A program made the position numbers and the translations under genes. From NCBI RefSeq assembly GCF_004349055.1, contig NZ_SMKX01000026.1:19438-83437 (forward strand): DNA of 64,000 bases, given 5' to 3'. Positions 16,513 to 25,228 of the stretch are shown one piece after another. The DNA is from Kribbella antibiotica. Lineage in GTDB: Bacteria > Actinomycetota > Actinomycetes > Propionibacteriales > Kribbellaceae. Each line of letters starts with the position of its first letter. Positions within the stretch are counted from its first letter, which is position 1. The notes beneath the pieces are model-generated. The model had not been told where the DNA came from, ran no database searches, and saw only the letters and a list, made by a program, of their open reading frames with translations.

Positions 16513-17194
16513 CGTTCATCGAGAGGAGGCGGCCAACTGACGGATCCTGCACGTGGGCGCTGTGGCCGAGGCCGGGCAGCGTGACGACCTGATCGTGGAG
16601 TGCGGCCAGCTCGGCGTCAGTGTTCATCGGGTCGAGCTCTCCGCGCGCGAGGACGACGTCCGCCTGGCTCGCGGCGATCAGCTCGGCCATCTTCGGCGCG
16701 CCGACTCCGAAGGTGGCCGGATCCATCGCGAGCCGCCAGTGCCCGTCGACCTCCATCAACCCGTCGTCCAGCGAGTCGTCCGCCGGATCGACGAGCCCTT
16801 GCAGGCCGGACACCTTGAGATAGCGCGCCGCTGCTTCGTCCCGGCTGTCGAACCATGCGACTGGCTTCTGCGCCAACGCAGCCGCCTTGGCCAACTCGTC
16901 GTCGGTCCACGACACCTTCACACCAAGGGCGATCACCCGGTCGACCTGTACGCCGTACCGCCCGCTGGCCAGCTCGAGCGCGATCACGCCGCCTAGCGAG
17001 TGTCCGACGACAACCAGCCCTCGCCGTACCGGTAACCGCTCGGCAACGCCGGCGGCCATCGTCTCGAACGTGTACCGCGCCAACGCGCCCGCCCGCCCGT
17101 GTCCCGGCAGATCCGGCGCCACCCGCGGCTGCGCGCATCCGTCCCAGACCCGCCCGGTAGCGCCAAGCCCATGCAGCAACACCAGCGAACTCAT
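16502..17194 (-). CDS. Alpha/beta-fold hydrolase
   Basis: A 230-residue cytoplasmic hydrolase. It opens MSSLVLLHGLGATGRVWDG (oxyanion loop HG), has APDLPGHGRAG, the nucleophile elbow VVVGHSLGGVIALELA (Ser in GHSLGG), the acid region VVLARGELDPMNTD and the catalytic His in LPGLGHSAHVQDP. The compact size and lack of signal peptide suggest an esterase or lactonase-type enzyme of small molecules. The ATG at 17194 puts the beta-strand at the expected distance from the N-terminus; the 17 codons upstream are probably not translated. Specificity unknown. Confidence 0.85.
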   Translation of the reverse strand: MSSLVLLHGLGATGRVWDGCAQPRVAPDLPGHGRAGALARYTFETMAAGVAERLPVRRGLVVVGHSLGGVIALELASGRYGVQVDRVIALGVKVSWTDDELAKAAALAQKPVAWFDSRDEAAARYLKVSGLQGLVDPADDSLDDGLMEVDGHWRLAMDPATFGVGAPKMAELIAASQADVVLARGELDPMNTDAELAALHDQVVTLPGLGHSAHVQDPSVGRLLSMNVSP

Positions 17195-17277
17195 GTCAGC
17201 CAGGCTGACACAGGACGCCGCCGCACGCGCCTCGTCGCGCGTCACGCCCGGAGCGGCGGCATCTCATGCCCGTCCGT

Positions 17278-18447
17278 TTACGCCTTGCGCCAGGCGGCGG
17301 TGAGGGCGACGGCTCCGCGCGGGGTGGTGTGCAGCACGGCCGCGCCGTTCTTGTAGAGGTACGGCTTCCAGCCGCTCGGCTGCTTGCCGGCGGCGTACCA
17401 GCCGGTCTTGCTGGTGTCCTTCGGGTTCTGGTAGCGGGTCTTGTTGTCGTAGGACCGCTTCGCGGACCAGCCTGTGAAGGTGTAGCCGGTGCGCTTGAAA
17501 GCGTTCGTCCGCAGGGCTGTCGACCGGCCGTAGAGCACCACGGTGGCGGGCATCGAGCCGGTGCCACCCGCGGCGGCGTAGGTCACCGTGAACTGGAAGT
17601 TGTCCAGGCGGTAGAGCTTGCCGGCGCCGGTGTTGAAGCCCAGGTAGTAGGTGCCACTCTGGTGGGTGAGGTGCTCGCTCTCGGCGCCGGAGGCGTGCTC
17701 GTAGGTGCGCACCAGCTTGAAGGACCAGTTGTAGACGAAGATCTTGTTGGTCTTCTGCGCGCCCTTGGGGCTGGTGATCACGTAGATGTAGCTCTGGTCG
17801 CAGTCGATGCCCTGCCCGAGGCCGGTCATCGCGAACTTCGCCGACTTCCCGGTCTGCTTGAACGCGCTGTCGTAGGAGTAGTACTGGTTCAGCGTTCCGC
17901 CGGCGTACCGGTTGTTGACCGTGTCGTAGCAGAGCCCGGTCGTTGTATGCGGCAACAGTACGGTCTTCTCGATCGCGAGCGTGCCGGGGTTGACGACCCG
18001 GATCGCCCGCCCCTGGGTAGCGCCCTGGACCGAGTCGTCGTTGGTCCACGCGGGGATCATCAACCGCTTGGTGTCGGCGTTGTAGGCCATGTCGTTGCCG
18101 TGCCCGAGCAGGTTCGTCTGGTGACCGGAGCGGATCCGGAAGGTTGCGATCTTGGTCGGGCTGCTCGCGTACAGCTTGGTCTTGATCAGCTGGTTGGAGT
18201 CGTAGACCTTCGTACCCGACTTGGCGTGCTCCGTGACGACGGCGTACCAGTAGGTGCCGTCGGTGACGCCACCGTTGAGTGCTGTGTACTTGGCGGACGT
18301 CGGCTTGGCAGTCCCCGCCAAGGTCGGCCCGGTGACCTTCGGCAACGCGGCGGTCGCGGTCACCGTGCCGGCGACCGTGAGCGCGGTAGCAGCGCCGAGC
18401 GCAACCACCGTCCGCGACAACCGGCCGATTCCGTACCGAGCAAGCAT
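17278..18447 (-). CDS. Secreted protein with C-terminal Listeria-Bacteroides-type repeat
   Basis: A 389-residue protein with a signal peptide (MLARYGIGRLSRTVVALGAA...TATAA, cleavage near residue 33). Residues ~40-300 are repetitive beta-strand blades (YWYAVVTEHAKSGTKVYDS, NDMAYNADTKRLMIPAW, GLGQGIDCDQSYIYVITSP) that look like a beta-propeller. Residues ~300-345 carry one InlB-type repeat (VTYAAAGGTGSMPATVVL, then TGYTFTGWSAKRSY). The C-terminus returns to beta structure (PRGAVALTAAWRKA). Such proteins usually act outside the cell in adhesion or polymer binding. No catalytic motif was seen. The start at 18447 gives the signal peptide. Confidence 0.75.
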   Translation of the reverse strand: MLARYGIGRLSRTVVALGAATALTVAGTVTATAALPKVTGPTLAGTAKPTSAKYTALNGGVTDGTYWYAVVTEHAKSGTKVYDSNQLIKTKLYASSPTKIATFRIRSGHQTNLLGHGNDMAYNADTKRLMIPAWTNDDSVQGATQGRAIRVVNPGTLAIEKTVLLPHTTTGLCYDTVNNRYAGGTLNQYYSYDSAFKQTGKSAKFAMTGLGQGIDCDQSYIYVITSPKGAQKTNKIFVYNWSFKLVRTYEHASGAESEHLTHQSGTYYLGFNTGAGKLYRLDNFQFTVTYAAAGGTGSMPATVVLYGRSTALRTNAFKRTGYTFTGWSAKRSYDNKTRYQNPKDTSKTGWYAAGKQPSGWKPYLYKNGAAVLHTTPRGAVALTAAWRKA

Positions 18448-18559
18448 GAAGCCCCCTTTACGATGCGTGCTTCCCTGTGAAGCACGCACTGGAACGCACG
18501 ATAAGACGCACGCAAGGTCATCATCGTTCCTAGCCCTCACCGCTGCTACGGTCTCGGCC

Positions 18560-19975
18560 ATGCGCGCACTGGCCCGGATCGTTGTGGTGATGGCACTGCT
18601 CGTCGTCGGCGGTTGCAGTACGGGAGACGAGTCGCCCCCTGGGCCGAAGCGGTCTGCGGTGCCGCCGAATCCGGATCGCGATCTCGGCGCGGTGCTCGCA
18701 GCACTGAGTCGTATCGATCCCTGCACGCTGATCGACCCGGCGCGCGCCAAAGCACCCGGCTATGTGGTTGGTAAGTCGTTCTTGCAGCCGTTTCCGTCGA
18801 CCTGCGTGGTCCACGGCGATCGGGTGGGATCGGTACAGGTTGACCTGCTGACTTCTTTTGACGGGGGTGAGCGGTGGCGCGGCCGCGAGCGGCTGATCCT
18901 TGGCAAGGCGGTCGGCTACCTGCTGCAGAACGGAAAGTGCGAGCTGGTTGTCCCGGTCAGCTTCCGGCACGCGATCAAGTTCGAGGATCGCGGTCAGGAG
19001 CTGCCCACCAAGGTGAAGTGCGGCCAGGTCCGCGCCTTCGCCGCCGCTGCCGTTCCGCTGCTCGAGAAACCGGGCCGCGGGCTCGGCCGATGGGATGCGT
19101 GCAGTCTGCTGGGACGAGCGCTCGGCCTGGAGTACATGCCGTGGCCGCAGGCGCTGGATAGCTGTGACGTGGTCGGCAAGGCCAAGCTTCGGTTGCCGTA
19201 CGGCGTTGTCGCGTTCGACCCCAAGGACTACCCCGAGCGGGTAACCGTCGCCGGCCGGACCGCTGGACTGAAGCCATCGAGCGTTGAGTGCGTGCTCACG
19301 ATGGACCATGGACCCACCGGGCTTCCGCGCCCTCGTCCGGCGTACCAACAGATCGTCCTGACAGCTCCGACCTGCCCGGAAGCGACCAAGCTCGCCACCG
19401 CCGTGACCGGTCTGCTCCGTTCGCCGCGACCAGCCAGCCAGGTCCAGTCGCCGCTGTACTTTCGCCCGAACGAACCGGAGCAGGCCGCGCCCGGCGGATG
19501 TGCGTTCGTCGAGTTCCGGGTGGACTTCAAGCTCTGCGAGCCGTACACCTCCGCAGAGAAGCCGAAGGCTGCCGAGCTGAACGCCAAGGCCCAGGCCGAT
19601 CCCCATGTGCTCTGCGCGATCGCGGTCGAGCCGGTGCGCGAACGGTTCGGCGAGCGACTGAAGCCGGTGGTCTCGGACCACCGCTGCCATTTCCTCGAAG
19701 GCGGCGACCGCTTGAAGGTAGTGATCAGCAGCTCAGGCGATGCTTTCCACGCCGATCCGCAGCGTGCACTCACGATCGCCGGACATCCCGCCGAGCAGAG
19801 CCGGGGCTACGGCGACAGCCACGTTTTCCGGATCAGCTTGGGTGCGAAAAGCCAGCTCACCATCGAGTACGACTTCTTCACGACCAAGGAAGGCCCAACA
19901 CCGGCCCCCGAAGATGCCGCCGTACTGGCCAAGCTCGAATCACTGATCCCAGCCATCGTCCAACAACTGAACTGA
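18560..19975 (+). CDS. Lipoprotein with repeated Cys-containing domains (DUF3558-like)
   Basis: A 471-residue lipoprotein. The lipobox VVGGC follows a short hydrophobic segment (MRALARIVVVMALLVVGGC). The body repeats a DPCxL-type block: IDPCTLIDPARAKAPGYVVG around residue 50, WDACSLLGRALGLEY around 180, and paired cysteines later, a pattern like the DUF3558 family of actinobacterial surface lipoproteins. This fits two or three copies of one domain. It is likely exposed on the outer face of the membrane; ligand unknown. A TPR protein gene follows in the same direction after 12 bp, so they may be cotranscribed. Confidence 0.7.
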   Translation: MRALARIVVVMALLVVGGCSTGDESPPGPKRSAVPPNPDRDLGAVLAALSRIDPCTLIDPARAKAPGYVVGKSFLQPFPSTCVVHGDRVGSVQVDLLTSFDGGERWRGRERLILGKAVGYLLQNGKCELVVPVSFRHAIKFEDRGQELPTKVKCGQVRAFAAAAVPLLEKPGRGLGRWDACSLLGRALGLEYMPWPQALDSCDVVGKAKLRLPYGVVAFDPKDYPERVTVAGRTAGLKPSSVECVLTMDHGPTGLPRPRPAYQQIVLTAPTCPEATKLATAVTGLLRSPRPASQVQSPLYFRPNEPEQAAPGGCAFVEFRVDFKLCEPYTSAEKPKAAELNAKAQADPHVLCAIAVEPVRERFGERLKPVVSDHRCHFLEGGDRLKVVISSSGDAFHADPQRALTIAGHPAEQSRGYGDSHVFRISLGAKSQLTIEYDFFTTKEGPTPAPEDAAVLAKLESLIPAIVQQLN

Positions 19976-19987
19976 GGCAGGTAATCC

Positions 19988-20626
19988 GTGGATGAGCGTG
20001 TGAGGTATGCCGGCGACCAGTACGAGCGAGCGATTTTCCAAGGCGAGACGGACGGGTTGCTCGCGGCGGATCGCCAACTGGACGCAGCCGAGGCCGAGTT
20101 GGCGGTGGCTCGAGGGAAGCTTCTGCACGGACGCTTCCTTGATGGCCCGGGCCAGGAGGACCCGCGCGAGCTGGAGCTGTTCCGGCGAGCGCTCGAGCTG
20201 TACGACGCATTGGGCGATGAGCGGGGCCGGGCTGAGGCACTGTTCTGGATCGGCTGTTTCCACCAGGTCGTCCGTGATGACGCCGAGCCGGCACAGGAAG
20301 CACTGGAGTCGTCCGCTGCGCTGGCTCGCCAGACCGGCGACCAGCTGATCTTGTCCTATGCCCTCCGGCACCTCGGCATCGCAGCCCACCGCGCCGGCCG
20401 GGCCGACGAAGCAGCGCGACTCCTGGGGGAGTCCACCCAACTCCGCCGCTCGCTCGGGTTCACCGCAGGAGTGGCTGCGAACCAAGTAGGCCTCATCCAC
20501 CTAGCCATCGACCAGGGCAGACATGCAGACGCCGAATCTCTCCTCGCCGAGGCAACCACACTCGCTGCATCAGCCAACGCCAGCACAATCACCAACCAGC
20601 TAACGGCCGCCCGCGGACGACTCTGA
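19988..20626 (+). CDS. Tetratricopeptide-repeat-like protein
   Basis: A 212-residue helical protein beginning with GTG at 19988, after an AGGCAGG-type ribosome site. The helical pairs RRALELYDALGDERGRAEAL, FWIGCFHQVVRDDAEPAQEA, LESSAALARQTGDQLILSYA and LRHLGIAAHRAGRADEAARL have the spacing and small-residue pattern of TPR repeats; about four are present. TPR proteins act as protein-protein scaffolds in the cytoplasm. The 12-bp gap after the lipoprotein gene suggests a shared transcript, but no direct functional link is visible. Confidence 0.8.
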   Translation: MDERVRYAGDQYERAIFQGETDGLLAADRQLDAAEAELAVARGKLLHGRFLDGPGQEDPRELELFRRALELYDALGDERGRAEALFWIGCFHQVVRDDAEPAQEALESSAALARQTGDQLILSYALRHLGIAAHRAGRADEAARLLGESTQLRRSLGFTAGVAANQVGLIHLAIDQGRHADAESLLAEATTLAASANASTITNQLTAARGRL

Positions 20627-20822
20627 GCTGCCGGGCCGCTAGCCCTAGCGGCTCCCGGGGCGAGACCTCGTGAGTGCAGAAGTGGATATTGCTCGCAGAC
20701 GCGAGTGGGGCCGGATAGGCTCGGAGTACACGACTGGCGAGGGTGGGTGCGACCACCGGGGAGTGACGAGACGGGCATCGACCGCCTGGGTGCCTAGGGC
20801 AACGATATCTAGGAGTTGTGCC

Positions 20823-21692
20823 ATGGCCCGTCACCGTGTTCTACATCTGTCCGACACCCATGTCAGTCGCACCGGCCCGGACGAGGACGGCGTCGACGGT
20901 GTCACCGCGCTCCGTGGGCTCCTTCACGACCTCCGGCTGGTCCCGCAGCTGGACCTGGTGGTCGTCAGCGGAGACATCGCCGACGACGGCTCCGAGGAAG
21001 GGTGCATCGCGGTTCGTGATCTGGTCGGTGAGTTCGCCGCAGAGCGAGGGATCCCGCACATCTACAGCACCGGCAACCACGACCGCCGCGACGGATTCAC
21101 CGCCGCCCTCGGCTGCGGACACCTCGGCCCGGACGGCTTACCGATCGGTCGGTCCGCCGAACTCGACGACGTTGTCGCCGCGGTCAGCGAGGTCAAGGGA
21201 CTCCGCGTGATCACGCTGGACAGCCTCGTTCCCGGCTCAGCCCACGGGAAGCTGGGTCGTGAACAACTGAAGTGGCTGACCGCCGAACTGGCAACCCCCG
21301 CCCCGTCCGGGTCGATCGTCGTACTCCACCACCCGCCGGTGTCACTGGATGCCATCGCCTTCATGCAGTCGGTCGTCCTGCAACAACCCGAGGAGCTGGG
21401 TGATGCGCTGGCGCGCAGTGACGTGCACGCAGTGCTGTGCGGTCACCTGCACCACCAGCTCACCGGAAGGCTGGGCCAGACGCCTGTCTGGGTGACCCCC
21501 GGAGTGATCACCCGAATAGACCTCACCGCTCCGCCGGCGCTCGCCCGCGGAGTCCTCGGCGCCGGCGCCTCAGTCGTCGACCTCGGCGGCCCGTCCGATC
21601 CCATGTTTCACGTTCTCCATGCCCGCGCCCGGGATGCCGGCACAGAGGTCTATGCCTATGACCCCCTGACCGGCGTTCACGTCCCGGCGTGA
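20823..21692 (+). CDS. Metallophosphoesterase (class III phosphodiesterase-like)
   Basis: A 289-residue cytoplasmic phosphoesterase with the complete calcineurin-like metal-binding set: LSDTHV (Asp/His), VVSGDIAD (Asp), YSTGNHDRRDG (Asn/His), VVLHHPPV (His) and LCGHLHHQ (two His). Such a set binds two metals and hydrolyses phosphodiesters or phosphomonoesters; the spacing resembles cyclic-nucleotide phosphodiesterases of the CpdA class. The true substrate is not visible. The ATG at 20823 was chosen because the frame before it is not family-like. Confidence 0.9.
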   Translation: MARHRVLHLSDTHVSRTGPDEDGVDGVTALRGLLHDLRLVPQLDLVVVSGDIADDGSEEGCIAVRDLVGEFAAERGIPHIYSTGNHDRRDGFTAALGCGHLGPDGLPIGRSAELDDVVAAVSEVKGLRVITLDSLVPGSAHGKLGREQLKWLTAELATPAPSGSIVVLHHPPVSLDAIAFMQSVVLQQPEELGDALARSDVHAVLCGHLHHQLTGRLGQTPVWVTPGVITRIDLTAPPALARGVLGAGASVVDLGGPSDPMFHVLHARARDAGTEVYAYDPLTGVHVPA

Positions 21693-21762
21693 GAGCTCGC
21701 GCAGCGCGGTGAACTGCCTACAGGGCAGACGACCCAATGCGGGCGTGGTGCGGGTGAAGGGC

Positions 21763-24018
21763 TCATCTCACGAGTGGGACCTTTGACCAGTCGAGGTCGG
21801 AGGCCAGGTAGAAGCTGGTGTACGACGGCTGGTTGTAGGTCGTGTTCTGTCGTGCGACCTCCACGCGGTACTGGGGGTCGTGCATCAGCGTGTAGAGCTT
21901 GCGGTTGGTGACTTCGGTGCTCAGGTAGATGCGGATCGCGCTGCTGTCGACAGTGCGGACCAGGAGCTCCTCGCGCCAGTCGCCGAGGATGTCCGCTACC
22001 AGGGACGGGTTGCCCTTGGTGTAGTTGTTGGTTCGCGTCCCATCGGCCGTCAGCAACGTGCCGCGGCGCCAGTCCTTGATGCTCGGGGTGACGTCGATGG
22101 CGCCGTCGACGATCTGCGTGGTCATGTCGGCCGCCCAGCGAATACTGGCGTTGGTCCCGGGGAACGCCGTACCGAGAGCGTCGCCGTCGGCGGTGCGGAG
22201 TCGCATGGCCCAGGTCTCGAGTCCCGGTTCCTCCGGGACGATGTCGCCGATCATGCCGCGCCCGGTGTCTTTGCCGGAGTACTCGCCGTAGATGGTCTTG
22301 CCCGTTGCCGCGTCACGGAGGGCATACCCGTACGGCGCGTAGGTGCCGCCCTCGTGCACCGTGAAGATCTCCTGGCCGGGGCGCTGCGGGTCGATGTCGG
22401 TCACGTGCATGGCGTCGCCGTGGCCGAGTCGAGCGACCTCACCAGGCGTCGCACTGCCCGGCGGCATCACGTCTTTCGAGCTGTAGAGCAGGCTGCCGTC
22501 GTCATCGATCGTTGCGGAGCCGTAGACGATCTCCTGCTTCCCGTCGTTGTCCACGTCCGCCGCACTCAGTGAGTGGAATCCCTGTGTAGTAATGGATCCG
22601 TACTGCGGGTCAGTGCCGTCCCGGCCGTGCGGTCCGTCGTTGAAGGGGTTCGTCATCGGGGTCCAGCCGCTGTCGACGGCCCAGCCCTTGGTGAGCTTGC
22701 GGCCATTCCAGCCGTACGTGGCAATCGTCGTACGGGTGTAATAGCCGCGGGCGAAGACCGCCGAGGGGTGCTTCCCATCCAGGTAGGCGACGCCGGCCAG
22801 GAAGCGATCCACCCGGTTGCCGGGTTCGATCCGGGCCATCGCGTAGTCGCCCCAGCGGAGGCCGTCGTCTGTTCGTCCGGGTTCGTAGTGGGTCGTCTGG
22901 AGTTCGCGGCCGGTCAGGCCGTCGAAGACTGACAGGTACTCCGGACCGCGCAGGATGAAGCCCTCGAAGTTGCGGAGCTGGTTGCGCGTGCTGCGGCTGG
23001 GGGCGTACACGTCCATGAAGTAGTCGACGAGCGCCGAAGCGTCAGCACGGTTGAGCGGGTACTGGTACCGCGGTGCGATGCCGAAGGCGGCCTCCAATGT
23101 CGCAGGCCACTGCCCGCGCTTCACATCGGGCTGGTCCTGCCACTTCTGGAACATGGCGACTAGGTGGTCGTGGTAGCCGGTCTTGCTGACCCGGTAGTCG
23201 TCCTGGTTGCTGTAGCCCGCGCGACGGTCCGCGGCCGGCATGGTGATGTAGCGCTCGGAGCTGATCTCGCCCGACTTCGTGTACCTCGTCGTCTTGGTGC
23301 CAGGCGCGGTCTTCAGCATCATCTCGGAGCGGCCGTCACCGTCGAAGTCGTAGACCATGAACTGCGTGTAGTGCGCTCCGGCCCGGATGTTCACCCCAAG
23401 GTCGAGTCGGTGCAGCAGTCGGCCGTCAGCCTTGTACGTGTCGATGTAGACGTTGCCGGTGTAGCCGATCTGCGAGACGTCCTTGGAGTTCGACGGATTC
23501 CAGAGCACGACGTACTCGTACTCACCATCGCCGTCCACGTCGCCGACGCTCATGTCGTTGGCGGAGTAGGTGTACGCCTCACCTGCCGGAGTGACGCCGT
23601 CGGCGGGCTTGCGGAGCGGCAGTTCGCGGTAACCGCCGGACCACGGGGTGACGTAGTCGCTGCGATCCCGCTCGCGGCCATTCACCAAAGACACCACCCG
23701 GTACTGCGAGGTCGGCGTACCGGCCTTGTCGAGGTAGTTCGTGCTGTCGGTGACTGTGGTGAGGCGTTTGCCGTTGCGGTAAACGGCAAAGTCGGTTCCG
23801 GCCAGGCCGTGGTCGGTCCTGCTGGTCGCTTCCTTGCCGAGCAGTCGCCAACTGAGGAAGACGCCCTCGCTGGTGGTGGTCGCGACCAGGCCGCGATCGA
23901 GCTTCTCGAGGTGGGGACCGGAATTAGAGGCAGGCGGCCGCGCGTACGTCGTACCGGTGGTGGCGGTGGCCGCGAGCAGGGCGGCGAGGACAAGAGCGGC
24001 GGCTCGGCGGAAGGTCAT
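21763..24018 (-). CDS. Secreted rhamnogalacturonan lyase (PL11)
   Basis: A 751-residue secreted pectin-degrading enzyme. It has a signal peptide (MTFRRAAALVLAALLAATAT), an N-terminal FN3-like domain, and the PL11 beta-propeller with calcium-binding DxDxDG loops such as VGDVDGDGEYEYVVLW, VYDFDGDGRSEMMLK and AADVDNDGKQEIVYGS. The family cleaves the rhamnogalacturonan-I backbone by beta-elimination, leaving unsaturated oligosaccharides. A LacI-type palindrome 26-41 bp upstream of the start suggests sugar-responsive repression. The ATG at 24018 gives the signal peptide; the long upstream extension is non-coding. It extends the polysaccharide-degrading theme of this window from cellulose to pectin. 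Confidence 0.93.
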   Translation of the reverse strand: MTFRRAAALVLAALLAATATTGTTYARPPASNSGPHLEKLDRGLVATTTSEGVFLSWRLLGKEATSRTDHGLAGTDFAVYRNGKRLTTVTDSTNYLDKAGTPTSQYRVVSLVNGRERDRSDYVTPWSGGYRELPLRKPADGVTPAGEAYTYSANDMSVGDVDGDGEYEYVVLWNPSNSKDVSQIGYTGNVYIDTYKADGRLLHRLDLGVNIRAGAHYTQFMVYDFDGDGRSEMMLKTAPGTKTTRYTKSGEISSERYITMPAADRRAGYSNQDDYRVSKTGYHDHLVAMFQKWQDQPDVKRGQWPATLEAAFGIAPRYQYPLNRADASALVDYFMDVYAPSRSTRNQLRNFEGFILRGPEYLSVFDGLTGRELQTTHYEPGRTDDGLRWGDYAMARIEPGNRVDRFLAGVAYLDGKHPSAVFARGYYTRTTIATYGWNGRKLTKGWAVDSGWTPMTNPFNDGPHGRDGTDPQYGSITTQGFHSLSAADVDNDGKQEIVYGSATIDDDGSLLYSSKDVMPPGSATPGEVARLGHGDAMHVTDIDPQRPGQEIFTVHEGGTYAPYGYALRDAATGKTIYGEYSGKDTGRGMIGDIVPEEPGLETWAMRLRTADGDALGTAFPGTNASIRWAADMTTQIVDGAIDVTPSIKDWRRGTLLTADGTRTNNYTKGNPSLVADILGDWREELLVRTVDSSAIRIYLSTEVTNRKLYTLMHDPQYRVEVARQNTTYNQPSYTSFYLASDLDWSKVPLVR

Positions 24019-24043
24019 GGCGGATCCTTCGAAGCGAGGGCGA

Positions 24044-24059
24044 TGGCAAGCGCTTTCCA
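24044..24059. promoter_or_regulatory. LacI-type operator in front of the PL11 lyase gene
   Basis: The sequence TGGCAAGCGCTTTCCA is a 16-bp near-perfect palindrome (one mismatched pair) centred on the GCGC typical of LacI-family operators. It lies 26 bp upstream of the lyase start, where a bound repressor would block transcription. The cognate regulator is not identified; the LacI genes in this window are associated with other sites. Confidence 0.6.
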
Positions 24060-24130
24060 GGGAAAGTAGTCTGCCGCCCGCAACCTGTCGACGCTCGTGT
24101 CCGCAATCGGTCGCGATGATCCTCAAGGTC

Positions 24131-24307
24131 CTAGGCGGACCAGGTCTCCAGGGGGAGGGGGCACTCCAGTTCGGTGGAGGCGTCGGTGAGGTCGTAGGCG
24201 ACCATCGGGCACTGCGTGCAGTAGAGCAGGCCGTCGCCCGGATCGGTGACGAAGTCGTGACCGGTGGTGGTGCCGGTCCGGCTTGGCTCATTGGTCTCGT
24301 TGAACAA
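24131..24307 (-). CDS. Possible 58-residue Cys-containing small protein (or remnant)
   Basis: A minus-strand frame with a TTG start at 24307 ends at a stop at 24131. Its distal part, GDGLLYCTQCPMVAYDLTDA, has strongly G/C-rich third codon positions and a CTQC pair, which is not expected of chance sequence. The upstream part of the frame carries a TGA about 18 codons before the TTG, and no good ribosome site was seen, so it could instead be a decayed C-terminus of a larger gene. No family recognised. Confidence 0.3.
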   Translation of the reverse strand: MFNETNEPSRTGTTTGHDFVTDPGDGLLYCTQCPMVAYDLTDASTELECPLPLETWSA

Positions 24308-24525
24308 GTCAATCCCGACCTGCCGTTGGGGCTGTCGCTTGCACCATCACTGGAGTTCAAGCGTTCGTTACAGGGACTCCGCATCTTCACGCGACCGCAA
24401 TGAAGCTCGGGATCCCGTGATCGCCGGTACCCACCTCCGAATCACGCATGGACCCGGGTACCGGACCGTCGATCACGGGGCCCGCTGGTAGAACGGCTAC
24501 CGGCTTGAGCGAAGGGGTGTATCTG

Positions 24526-24669
24526 ATGATGTTCCTGCTGTGGCTCATCGCAGCGATCCTGGTGATCTCCGGAATCGTTTCGATCGTCCGAGGCGCCTTG
24601 ACCTGGGGGATCGTGCTGATCGTGGTCGGCCTGCTGGTAGGCCCGGGCGGCGTCAGCATCTTCACCTAG
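24526..24669 (+). CDS. Small hydrophobic membrane protein
   Basis: A 47-residue protein starting at one of two adjacent ATG codons (24526, 24529), 8 bp after a GAAGGGG ribosome site. It consists of two membrane helices, MMFLLWLIAAILVISGIVSI and GALTWGIVLIVVGLLVGPGG, ending VSIFT. Short actinobacterial proteins of this shape, with a GPGG tail, are common and uncharacterised. It may act as a membrane modulator or be a small chromosomal gene with no clear partner. Its downstream neighbour is a STAS-like protein on the same strand, 85 bp away. Confidence 0.6.
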   Translation: MMFLLWLIAAILVISGIVSIVRGALTWGIVLIVVGLLVGPGGVSIFT

Positions 24670-24754
24670 GAGTCATGACCGCATGCCGTGGGTACTGGCA
24701 GACGACTCGTCAGGCAGGGGCGGGTTTGGCATGCAATGGCGGAGGTCGGGGTCG

Positions 24755-25084
24755 ATGACGATTCTTGAACATGAAATGTCCGGGCAAGTGGCTGATCCGG
24801 GGGTGCGTCTGGAGCGTGCAGGTGCTCGGGTGCGGATTGTCGTCACTACGCAGTTGACCGAGGAGGTGTCGGCTGCGGTTCGCGAGTTACTGGTGGATGC
24901 GTGCGATCGGCGTACTCGCTGTGTCGTGATCGCTCTCGAGGCCGGACTCGGTCCGGTGGGCCACGAAGTGCTGCCGCATGTCCTGGACGTGGCTGAGCGC
25001 CGCTGCTGGTCGGCCAGTTGCCATCTGGAGGTGACGGCGTCCGACCCCGAGGTGCTGGAGCTGCTGGCATCCTTGGGTTTCTGA
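24755..25084 (+). CDS. STAS-like domain protein
   Basis: A 109-residue protein with strong GGAGG 9 bp before its ATG. The order VRIVVTTQLTEEVSAAVREL then TRCVVIALEAGLGPVGHEVL and RCWSASCHLEVTASDPEV is the beta-alpha pattern of a STAS (anti-sigma-factor antagonist-type) domain, with the C-terminal LELLASLGF ending as in antagonist paralogues. The conserved phospho-acceptor Ser of SpoIIAA-type antagonists is not evident (GLGPVG stands where D-S/T usually is), so it may be a non-phosphorylated regulator. No anti-sigma gene is adjacent. Confidence 0.5.
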   Translation: MTILEHEMSGQVADPGVRLERAGARVRIVVTTQLTEEVSAAVRELLVDACDRRTRCVVIALEAGLGPVGHEVLPHVLDVAERRCWSASCHLEVTASDPEVLELLASLGF

Positions 25085-25228
25085 CGGAAGGGCAGCTGAT
25101 GCCATCGATTTAGCTGCTGCGTCAAGGACTCAGTGCTCACCATGGCCCGCCGGTCGCCCGCTCTTTCTTCCCGGTAATGTGTCTTCGGTCGGGCGACCGC
25201 TCGACTCGGCTCGGAACTTGGGAAGACT

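Larger units (their letters stand above)
24019..24525. other. 507-bp intergenic region
   Basis: Between the divergent pectate-lyase gene and a small membrane protein gene. It holds the LacI-type palindrome at 24044-24059 and a candidate short Cys-containing frame on the minus strand (24131-24307). Otherwise I see no gene. Confidence 0.5.
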
